Shown here piece by piece: positions 12,311 through 21,822 of a stretch of DNA of 64,000 nt. A model generated the notes under the pieces. It was not told the DNA's origin and did no database searches. It saw only the letters and a program-made list of their open reading frames with translations. Location of the stretch: positions 696,001 to 760,000 of the forward strand of contig CM036244.1 in NCBI GenBank assembly GCA_020698575.1, written 5' to 3'. Each line of letters starts with the position of its first letter. The first letter of the stretch is position 1. The DNA is from Bostrychus sinensis. Its lineage: Eukaryota; Chordata; Actinopteri; Gobiiformes; Eleotridae. Position numbers and translations under genes: made by a program.

Positions 12311-12531
12311 ACGAGGACTTCAGGAGCTGCAGAAGACTCCTGAGTCCCAGCATGTACCACGGGCGGGACCAGCACCACAGCTTGAGAACCCCTGGGTTAA
12401 ACAAATGCAGCTGCTGTCATCTTTGTCCTGAATCGTTCTCGTGTTTGTATTTTACCAGAGGCAGAGTCTGCAGTCAAATAACAGTACTGTAACTTCAAAT
12501 ATTATTACTCAAGTAGAAGTAAAAGCAATCA

Positions 12532-12619
12532 ACAACAACTACTACTACTACTAATACTACTACTGCTACTACTACTGCTACTACTACTACTACTAATACT
12601 ACTACTGCTACTACTACTG

Positions 12620-12684
<65 letters not shown>

Positions 12685-12755
12685 GCTACTACTACTACTA
12701 CTACTACTACTACTGCTACTACTACTACTACTGCTACTACTACTACTACTACTAC
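12532..12755. repeat. (ACT)n microsatellite
   Basis: About 224 bp of ACT trinucleotide repeat with interspersed GCT and AAT variants. Confidence 0.97.
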
Positions 12756-13664
12756 CAGGTCCAGAATAATCTAAAACAAGGTAACTTTACTCAAAAATAC
12801 TGATTAGAGAAGTACATAAAAGTAATAATAATAAGAATGAATGAATTTATTGAACATAAATACAATATACATTAACAAAAAAATCCCCCAGAGTCATTAG
12901 TTTAAGGTACACAGATAACAGATATACATTTCATATTTTTAAAGAGAAACAAAAAGTATTTATTGTTTAAAAGGAGCAGAGTGAAGTTTATTTATTTCTA
13001 CCTCTTTTATACAGTTTTTATGTTCTCCATGATCAAAATCTACTCAAACTTCCTCCACAGAGTCAGTTTCCAAACAAACCACACTGTAACCACATCAGTA
13101 AACGTCTCAACACCGTTCCTCACTCAGGTATTTCTCTAATAATTATTATTTATACATCGTTCTAAATTGAAATATGTTTTTGGATTTGTTTAAACGTCTC
13201 ATTTGTTGTACTGTTGTGCGTACTTTTACTTTTTTAAAGTTTATGTTTCCTGGAAGCAAACAATTTCTTACTTTGTACATTATTTAAGCAATTTTAAACT
13301 TTATTAAATCCATAAATTTCAGTACTTTTGACTTTAAAAATAAAACATTTGTGTGTTCTCAAAATCCTACATTACAAACTATTCTAAGTACTTTTTTTTT
13401 GCAATTGTACATAATGGCTCCACAGAGAAAGACAAATATGGAAAGACCATTGAAGAATATAAAAGTAACAAAGACTTATTATAATCCAAAATATGCTTTG
13501 TTTTTCCCAGTCTTTGATATTTTAGTTTTAATGCAGCGTACATCCAGGTTTCCAGCAGATTTTATGATCTACAATCACACCAAGAAATTTATGTTCATCT
13601 ACTCTTTCAATGCAAATATTATCTATCAGTGCTTTAACTCTTTACGTTTACAATTTTACTTCAA
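12756..13664. other. Non-coding AT-rich stretch
   Basis: Mostly AT-rich sequence. The 106-codon plus-strand frame at 13351-13671 is low complexity, has no recognised domain and runs into the retrotransposon tail, so it is not called a gene. Confidence 0.4.
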
Positions 13665-14180
13665 TAAATAATGTTTATTTATATAACATGTTTCAAAACA
13701 GAGTCACAAAGTGCTTTACACAAAGAAAAGAGGAGACACAAACATCCTCAGTAAATACAAAGACAGATAAATCATACAAGATCATAAAACAAACTTAAAA
13801 TCAGACTCAAGTGCAGCATCGTCGAAGGCCAGATAAAACTTGAAAAGTGTAATAAATAAAGAAATACAACAAAAACAATCATAAAAAGGACAGGATTCTG
13901 CTGAGTACCCAGGGGCCAGACCACGAGGGGCTTTAAAATTAAAAAAGAAAATCTTAAAATCAATCCTAAAACCAATGGGCAGCAGTGTAAGTTCATTAAA
14001 ATCAGGGCGATGTGCTCCCTCGTCTTCGTTCTGGATTGATTTTTGATGAATTCTTGTTTAATCTCATTGCAGCGCTGCGGTGTGGAGGAGAAAAAAACAA
14101 CTGACGGTTTCAGTGTCGTTAAAACTGAGCTGGGACGTGTTCTGCTCATGTTCCTGAGATGATCCAAACAAGACTGGACT
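13665..14180 (-). mobile_element. L2-like non-LTR retrotransposon 3' end (degenerate)
   Basis: Read on the minus strand, the segment ends with a fish L2-type tail (AAGTGCTTTGTGACTCTG, then TTATATAAATAAA). Upstream it codes IDFKIFFFNF and GLAPGYSAES, closely resembling the IDFKILLLTFKALNGLAP motif near the C-terminus of L2-clade reverse transcriptases. The frame is broken elsewhere, so this is a dead 5'-truncated copy. The 131-codon minus-strand frame here is mostly a different reading frame of the same element. Confidence 0.75.
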
Positions 14181-14192
14181 CATTTCCTTCTA

Positions 14193-14930
14193 CCGTACTT
14201 TCCAGAGTATAAGTGGCTCCGGAGTATAAGTCACACTCGCCAAAAAATGCATAATGAACAAGAAAAAAACATATATAAGTCGCACTGGACTATAAGTCGC
14301 ATTTTTGGGGGGAAATTTATTTTACAAAATCCCACACCAAGAACAGACATTTCATGTTGAAAGGCAAGTTATAGTAATAATAGAATAGAGAACAACAGCT
14401 GAATAGGTGTGCGCTATGCTAACGTAACACACTGATGGTTATTCAGCTACATGAAGCATAAACAACGAACTGAATAGGTGTCTCGTATGTTAACGTAATA
14501 TATTAACAGTTATTCACATAACTATAGCATAAAGAACATAATATAACAAGTTCACCAAACTCACCATCTCACTCCTAATCGCTAAATTCTTTAAATTCTT
14601 CATCCTCGGTGTCGCTTCTGAACAACTCCGCCAACTCCGGAGGTAGACGAAGCGCCGCTTCCTCCTCTGCGTGGCTGTCGTCAGACTCAGCATCAGTTCC
14701 ATTTCCAATTATTCCTCTCTTTCTCAGTTGTCTTTATAGCCTAAGTTGTTGTTGGTAATGTTTACATTTTAAATTGTCAGTGGTACAGGTGCAGCAGATG
14801 CTGGTACACAAGCCTAGAGCGCCCTCTAACCAACACCTGAAATATTTTAATATATAAGTCACACCTGAGTATACGTCACACCCTGAGCCAGACGATGGAA
14901 AAACTGTGACTTATAGTCCGGAAAATACGG
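14193..14930 (-). mobile_element. TA-flanked DNA transposon relic with CCGTATTTTCCGG-type ends
   Basis: The element starts CCGTACTTTCCAGAGTATAA and ends TTATAGTCCGGAAAATACGG, with TA on each side (14191-14192 and 14931-14932). Subterminal TATAAGTC(G/A)CAC words repeat inward from both ends. TA target sites are typical of the Tc1/mariner/pogo group. At 738 bp it is too short to be autonomous but keeps a fragment of transposase. An isolated right end of the same family lies at about 53020-53047. Confidence 0.8.
14575..14733 (-). pseudogene. C-terminal acidic tail of a DNA transposase (fragment)
   Basis: The minus strand is open for 52 codons to a TAG. The end is acidic and includes ELAELFRSDTEDEEFKEFSD, preceded by GTDAESDDSHAEEEAALRLP. 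An acidic tail with an SDTEDEEF-like motif is, from memory, a feature of pogo/Tigger-type transposase C-termini in fish; that link is an inference. The element is 738 bp in all and the DDE catalytic core is absent. It probably arose by internal deletion of a full-length element that spared its 3' coding end. Confidence 0.55.
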
Positions 14931-14932
14931 TA

Positions 14933-15349
14933 ACTGTATTTGTAAAAGTTTTATGTTTCTGAAAATATCCTCAATCTTGAATATTTTCATTCAGCTTCTG
15001 GAGTCACCACCGTTTTTTCACTAATTTGTTGCTGTTGTTGTTGTTGTTTTGGGTCTTTTTACCCTTTTGACACAATCCTCTACATTTATCCAGGCTTGGG
15101 ACCAGCACAAAGACTACACTGGTTTGTGACATACAGTAAGAGTTAAAATAAGTTCTACAGTGTTCATGTGTACACAAGTCTAACTGCTGAAAGCAAATGA
15201 AACAATGAAAATCCAACAACAAAAGAAAACACTCAGTAAAAGAAATTAAAAGGAGTGAGTTGTTCCAGCTTCCTTTTGTTTGAAGCCAGACTTTTTCAAG
15301 TTTGGGCGAGAGCTGAATGAACTTTTTTAAAAACTTGACAGTGTCTGTA
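14933..15349. other. Non-coding spacer
   Basis: No gene or element identified. A small (TTG)n-like run lies near 15027-15050. Confidence 0.35.
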
Positions 15350-17535
15350 GTACTACTTCTACTTATACTAATACTACTTATACTACTACTTATACTAATA
15401 CTACTTATACTTCTACTTATACTAATACTACTTATACTACTACTTATACTAATACTACTTATACTACTACTTATACTAATACTACTTATACTACTACTTA
15501 TACTAATACTACTTATACTTCTACTTATACTAATACTACTTATACTACTACTTATACTAATACTACTTATACTACTACTTATACTAATACTACTTATACT
15601 ACTACTTATACTAATACTACTTATACTACTACTTATACTAATACTACTTATACTACTACTTATACTAATACTACTTATACTACTAATTATACTAATACTA
15701 CTTTACTACTACTTATACTAATACTACTTATACTACTAATTATACTAATACTACTTATACTACTACTTATACTAATGCTACTTATACTACTACTTATACT
15801 AATACTACTTTACTACTACTTATACTAATACTACTTATACTACTACTTATACTAATACTACTTATACTACTAATTATACTAATACTACTTTACTACTACT
15901 TATACTAATACTACTTTACTACTACTTATACTAATACTACTTATACTACTACTTATACTAATACTACTTATACTACTACTTATACTAATACTACTTATAC
16001 TACTAATTATACTAATACTACTTATACTACTACTTATACTAATACTACTTATACTTCTACTTATACTAATACTACTTATACTACTACTTATACTAATACT
16101 ACTTATACTACTACTTATACTAATACTACTTATACTACTAATTATACTAATACTACTTATACTACTACTTATACTAATACTACTTATACTTCTACTTATA
16201 CTAATACTACTTATACTTCTACTTATACTAATACTACTTATACTACTACTTATACTAATACTACTTATACTTCTACTTATACTAATACTACTTATACTAC
16301 TACTTATACTAATACTACTTATACTACTACTTATACTAATACTACTTATACTACTACTTATACTAATACTACTTATACTACTACTTATACTAATACTACT
16401 TATACTACTACTTATACTAATACTACTTATACTACTAATTATACTAATACTACTTTACTACTACTTATACTAATACTACTTATACTACTAATTATACTAA
16501 TACTACTTATACTACTACTTATACTAATGCTACTTATACTACTACTTATACTAATACTACTTTACTACTACTTATACTAATACTACTTATACTACTACTT
16601 ATACTAATACTACTTATACTACTAATTATACTAATACTACTTTACTACTACTTATACTAATACTACTTTACTACTACTTATACTAATACTACTTATACTA
16701 CTACTTATACTAATACTACTTATACTACTACTTATACTAATACTACTTATACTACTAATTATACTAATACTACTTATACTACTACTTATACTAATGCTAC
16801 TTATACTACTACTTATACTAATACTACTTTACTACTACTTATACTAATACTACTTATACTACTACTTATACTAATACTACTTATACTACTAATTATACTA
16901 ATACTACTTATACTACTACTTATACTAATGCTACTTATACTACTACTTATACTAATACTACTTTACTACTACTTATACTAATACTACTTATACTACTACT
17001 TATACTAATACTACTTATACTACTAATTATACTAATACTACTTTACTACTACTTATACTAATACTACTTATACTACTACTTATACTAATACTACTTATAC
17101 TACTAATTATACTAATACTACTTATACTACTACTTATACTAATGCTACTTATACTACTACTTATACTAATACTACTTTACTACTACTTATACTAATACTA
17201 CTTATACTACTACTTATACTAATACTACTTATACTACTAATTATACTAATACTACTTTACTACTACTTATACTAATACTACTTATACTACTACTTATACT
17301 AATACTACTTATACTACTAATTATACTAATACTACTTATACTACTACTTATACTAATGCTACTTATACTACTACTTATACTAATACTACTTTACTACTAC
17401 TTATACTAATACTACTTATACTACTACTTATACTAATACTACTTATACTACTAATTATACTAATACTACTTTACTACTACTTATACTAATACTACTTATA
17501 CTACTAATTATACTAATACTACTTTACTACTACTT
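15350..17535. repeat. 27-bp composite minisatellite with higher-order structure
   Basis: About 80 copies of a 27-bp unit formed of TTATACTAATACTAC (15) and TTATACTACTAC (12). Variants include TTCTAC, AATTAT, TTTACT and GCT. The GCT marker (AATGCTAC) starts at 15774, 16526, 16793, 16927, 17141 and 17355. The last two spacings are both 214 bp, showing block duplication. The 134-codon leucine/isoleucine frame at its left end is an artefact of the repeat. Confidence 0.97.
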
Positions 17536-18010
17536 CAGTCCTAAAGCGTGGCTGTGTGATGCAAGGGGAGCGTCACTGGTTTGGAGAACACACAGAGAGA
17601 GAAAGTTTGTTTTACTCTGTACTCAAGGAAAAGTATTTCTGAGTATTTTCTTTGCCCTTTCCGTTCGGCTTTTCAGTGGTTCACATTGCTTAAGGTTTAT
17701 GCCGGATGCCCTTCCTGAGGCAACCCAGTAAAACCACATTAAACCACCACATTATGTAACAACCTGATAAAATGTAATAATATCTTTACTTTATTTGGTA
17801 ATAAACTCTGAATGCAGTATGTAACAACTTTAGTTATTACATATGAACAAAAATTATAGCTAAAAGTTTGTTTTTTGTTTTTTATGACGATAAAAAATAA
17901 GAGTTTGTAAAAAAAAAAAACATCTGTATCATAGACTGTGTCACTCAAGTAAGGCTGATATTCAACTGCTAGAAAAATGTACGTAGAAGACACCCCACTG
18001 TGATCGGTAC
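17536..18010. other. Non-coding spacer
   Basis: AT-rich sequence. The 84-codon minus-strand frame has no recognisable feature and includes an A-run; not called. Confidence 0.35.
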
Positions 18011-18407
18011 TGTCTATGTAGAGCTGTGAGACTGAGCGTTTTCAGCTCTGGAGAAGGGCAGCACCTCAGCATACAGGATTACTCAGACAGAAAACTACTG
18101 CAGCTCTGTTTTTGAGGAGGAGACCACAGTATAACTCAGTTCAAAGCTCAGAAAAGTTGATTTAGCAGAACAGGGGACCTTTCATATTTTATTCCTAGCT
18201 AAAAAAAGGCAGTATATTTGTGCAGTAAGCAGACGTAACTTTTAAAACCTAAAACTTTATTTTACTCCATTTAACATGAGTATTATTTCAGCTTGGTGGC
18301 AGTTTTGCGAACACGTCTAACTTGTTGCTTTGAAAGTGCTGTTTAAGTCCTACACAAGGTGGAATAATAGCGTTACACTTTATGCCATTTTATTTTCAAC
18401 ATGACTG
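18011..18407 (-). repeat. Inverted dispersed duplication, copy B (partner 6161-6587)
   Basis: This is the reverse complement of the 6161-6587 segment, lacking about 30 bp. It holds the left part of the element family that begins GGTCCCCTATTCTGCT (here reversed near 18165-18185) and its left flank. The 11.4-kb interval between the copies includes the 287-bp satellite and the 27-bp array. Confidence 0.8.
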
Positions 18408-19284
18408 CAACAGAAAACTACTGCAGGTGTGTTTTTATCCGTTTTAGAAAATGGTTAAAAACTCTGAGTACGCTCTGACCCTGGTTAGACTTAAGACTCT
18501 GCTCTGAAGTAAAAGTAAAAGTAAAAGTAAAAGTCTGCCGTTACCTTCTGCCTCTGTTTCTGACTCATGTTTTGTTTTGTTTTCTTGTGAATTATGAACT
18601 TCCATTTCCTGTAAAACTGCAGTTCTCAGGTGTGTCCAGCAGGTGGCGTGTGCACGTGCGTCCTGTGGGCCGGGCGCAGGTCCTGAGCCTGAAGCACGCG
18701 GTTCATGTGGAGACAGGCCTCGCGCCCAAACCAGCTCCAGCTAATCCCACTCTGAGCGGGTTCCTTCAGGTTCCTGCGTAAAACCCCGAGGTTCTGATCT
18801 TCTGAGGACAAAAGGAAGTGGAACAGCAGAGATCCGAGCAGAGCCGAGTGTTGTTCTGACTCATAACATTTCAGAAAAACACAGTGGAATTACAGATTTA
18901 GTTTAGTTTAAAGCCAGACATTAATCCAGACCACTAACATTTAAAGAAAAACCTCTTCATTTCCTAACAGAAGTGTCTCTGCTGGGACACTCGCAGTACC
19001 ACAGCTCCCCCTGCTGGACCAGAGAGGGAGCTTCAGTCCTGTGTAGTTGAGACCCAGTTTGGTCCCAGTTCAGTGGTTAAGTCCTGGTTTAGCTCGGTTT
19101 GGACCTGGTTCTGTTCAGTTATAGTTTAGTTTGAGTTAGTCCTGCACACACATAAGAGACAAACACTAAAAACTAATAAAGATCATTTTTTTCACAGACA
19201 ATGCCTCGTCATTTTAAGATGAACGACACAGTTTCTATCTAATGCTGTCACAATAGGAGAGGCATTGTTGGCCACTACCTAGGG
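18408..19284. other. Unassigned stretch with a small GC-rich patch
   Basis: At 18620-18800 the GC content rises and both strands are open for about 60 codons, but neither frame resembles a known protein and no clear exon boundaries were found. Around 19030-19140 there are degenerate GTCCTGGTTTAG-like words. Otherwise nothing is recognised. Confidence 0.3.
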
Positions 19285-19356
19285 CAGGGCAGGCATGTCC
19301 AAAGTGCAGCCCAGGGGCCATTTGTGGCAAGGCTCGAGATTTCATATGGCCCTTGG

Positions 19357-20403
19357 TGTCATGTCCCATGTCTTTGTCTTGTTTTCTGTGTTTGTTTCCC
19401 TTGTGTTTTATTTTGTTTTCCCGGTTAGTTTCCATGTTTTCCTGGTTTACTTCCTGCCTCTTGTGTTTCCCGCCTGCCCCGCCTTAATTGTGTTTCACCT
19501 GTGCCTCATTCCTTTGTGTATTTATGTCCTGTGTCCTGCCCAGGTGTTAGAGGTAAGATCAGGGCCTAAAAAATCCAGCCCGACCCGACCCAGGCCCGCG
19601 GGCATTAAAGCCCAACCCAGCCCGAGCTCGAAGCAAACCCGAAATTTCAATTTATCCCATAGTATTTTTGGCAGAAAAAACGCAAGATTTCTTAAGGTTA
19701 AAATAATCTACATATTTTTATGATCATGATAAATGCATTTGCACAACGAAATAACGCTGGAACACAGAATAAGAGGCAGACAAAGAGAGTGAAAGAGAGA
19801 TCTTGATGCGCACTCGCTTAATTACGAGGAGAAATACTGCAGCCTCACTCTTACCGGCGGTGCGTGTTTGCCTTTTCAGTCCCTGTCTTAAGTTTATCCT
19901 TGACTTCTTGCTGCTCCATATCAGGGAGACCTAAACTAAATAGATGCGGACTTGCGGAGGGAAGATTACATTCACGACACGTGCGCAAAGCGTGCCCTGG
20001 CTCTGCACTTCCTGTTTAGTAGTAGTTAACTAGCAATTACCTTACAGCGCCTTCTCTGTTTTAACCAAATTATTTATTTATAACAAGTATTCCTTAGTTT
20101 AGTATCCACACATCGTTTTAGTATACATTTTTATAAACATATATTTATTAAAAAAGTCAGCGAGAGAGAAGCCCGGCCCGACCGATTGTCATTTTAGTCC
20201 CTACCCGTCGGGTTCGGACTCGGGCTCGGGCTTAAGATCTTACCTCTACCAGGTGTTTGTGGTTCATTGTGTTGTATACGTTGAGTTCTCGTCTTTTGTC
20301 TTGCATGGTCGTGGTCCTCGTGTTTTCCGTGAGTAATATTAAAGTCTATTTGTTTTTCCGCATTTTGGGTCCTTTTCCCGCCTGGAGTTCCTCACACTTG
20401 ACA
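19357..20403. mobile_element. Solo LTR with 5-bp target duplication, interrupted by a hAT
   Basis: The sequence begins TGTCATGTCCC and ends CTCACACTTGACA, so it has the TG...CA ends of an LTR. The five bases CTTGG stand on both sides (19352-19356 and 20404-20408), as expected from retrotransposon integration. Without the internal hAT and its duplicated site the LTR is about 338 bp. No gag or pol sequence lies nearby, so it is a solo LTR left by recombination. AATATTAAAGTC near the 3' part may be polyadenylation-signal-like. Superfamily is unknown. Confidence 0.75.
19548..20248. mobile_element. hAT-like miniature element, 8-bp duplication CCAGGTGT
   Basis: It starts TAGAGGTAAGATC and ends GATCTTACCTCTA, a 13-bp perfect terminal inverted repeat. 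The 8 bp CCAGGTGT occur directly before (19540-19547) and after (20249-20256), the hallmark of hAT insertion. Subterminal stretches are GC-rich (CCCGACCCGACCC on the left, GGGTTCGGACTCGGGC on the right). The 701-bp element codes no transposase and sits inside the LTR. Confidence 0.88.
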
Positions 20404-20732
20404 CTTGGCTTCTAAAAGAAAACGCATTACTTATAACCCACCAGTGTTTCTGTAGGTTTGTGCATCTTATCTACTTTTCTAATCATGTTTTTAAAAAGTT
20501 GGTTGAAAAATAATTGTAGTTGGATTGTTTATGTTCAAAGATGTCATTTTGTTTGGACCTGTTTTAGATTTTGCTATATAATTTATAATTATTGGGCTTT
20601 TGAAAACAAAATACTTCAAAAATAATTCAGATTATATGTGCGTTCAGTTCCTAGAAAGGAGGGACTGTTGGCCCTTGAACATTTGCACATCTTCAAATCT
20701 GGCCCTTTTGGGGAAAAGTTTGGACACCTTAG

Positions 20733-20882
20733 ACAAGCTTTTAGTTAATTACACTACTCATTGTCTTATTTACCTGTTTGAATGTTCATTGTTTTGCACT
20801 TTATTTGTTTTTACTTGCACTCTGTAAAGCACTTTGTAATTTTGTCTGTGAAAGGTGCTGTATAAATAAAGTTTACTTACTT
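20733..20882 (+). mobile_element. L2-like retrotransposon 3' tail
   Basis: It ends in TGTAAAGCACTTTGTAATTT, GTGAAAGGTGCTGTATAAAT and AAAGTTTACTTACTTACTTT, the standard fish L2-type 3' tail with a short repeat. The start (AGACAAGCTTTTAGTTAATT) matches the complement of the L2-like copy at 58893-59395, confirming the same family. Confidence 0.75.
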
Positions 20883-21566
20883 ACTTTACTTACCGCTGAC
20901 CTCGGGCTTTGAGCTGAATGGGGGCCCCCAAGGACGGTCATTATCTGTGTATAATAAATAAGTCGTTTTAGCAACAGAAACAAACCACTGAAGTGACGTT
21001 CTTCTAAAAGGGCCCCATCTGGAGAGAAGTCAAACTATAAATTGTAGCCAGCCTAAAATATTGTTTACAATCAAATATTCACCAGAAAACAGGAAATCAT
21101 ATGTTTTGTTTAAATTTTTGCATTGCATTGTGCGATTTAAAATAAAAACTGGAGCTGATATTCAATTCAATTCAGTTTAGGTTTATTTGTATGTCCCAGT
21201 ATCACAACAAAAGTCGCCTCAAAGGCTTCACAAACAGTTAATCAAACATAAACACACAACACAAACAATAACTACACTAAACTAAACAGACCCAGGACAC
21301 TCCTGTCCTTAGACCCTCCTTCTCGGTAAGGAAAAACTCCTAAAAAAAACCCAGCTGATGATGTAGGGCCTCAGTCGTCCCACTTGCCTACAGTCCCTAT
21401 GCTAATGCACAAGGAAGCGGTTTTATTCTTTTATTCTTAAATTTCAGTTTTGTGTAAAATTTATTTTCAGTTTTCCAGATTTTCAGGAAACAGAACAAAT
21501 GAAAGCAGATCACAGCTCTCTCTGAAACAAACTGAGAACCACAGCCACAGCTCTGATGATAAACTG
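20883..21566. other. Spacer with a fish dispersed repeat fragment
   Basis: At about 21167-21400, AATTCAATTCAGTTTAGG, ACAACAAAAGTCGCCTCAAA and GGTAAGGAAAAACTCCTAAA are words of a very common fish interspersed repeat (class uncertain, probably a non-LTR tail). No gene was found. Confidence 0.45.
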
Positions 21567-21684
21567 CTCACTGTTCTCGCTGTGCTCGCTGTACTCGCTG
21601 TGCTCGCTGTGCTCGCTGTGCTCGCTGTACTCGCTATGCTCGCTGTGCTCGCTGTGCTCGCTGTACTCGCTGTACTCGCTGTGA
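21567..21684. repeat. 9-bp minisatellite (CTCGCTGTG/CTCGCTGTA)
   Basis: About 13 copies of a 9-bp unit. The open frames across it (LAVLAV on one strand, SEYSEH on the other) are repeat artefacts. Confidence 0.95.
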
Positions 21685-21822
21685 GTACTGTGAAGCATCA
21701 CGGCCTGGGACTGGTTTTAGAAACTGACTGCGTGATTGTTTTATTACAAAACATGGCTCAGTTTGCAAGAACCTACATGATTTTATTTACCACTCTCTGT
21801 TTTCTGCTGCCTCACGTCCTCT

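Larger units (their letters stand above)
19285..20731. mobile_element. Outer hAT-like element split by a solo LTR
   Basis: The left end has GCATGTCCAAAGTGCAGCCC and a CCAGGGGCC word. The right end has GGCCCTTTTGGGGAAAAG followed by TTTGGACACC. These resemble the GGTGTCCAAACTTTT-type inverted termini of a common fish hAT family. Between them lies the solo LTR at 19357-20403. I could not find a clear target duplication, so the outer boundaries are approximate. Confidence 0.5.

Noticed and set aside
13772..14167. 131-codon minus-strand frame as a novel membrane protein
   Set aside because: It overlaps the L2-like 3' end, whose true coding frame (IDFKIFFF...GLAP) is a different one.
15317..15721. 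134-codon Leu/Ile frame that looks like a membrane protein
   Set aside because: It is the 27-bp TTATACTAATACTAC-type repeat read in one frame.
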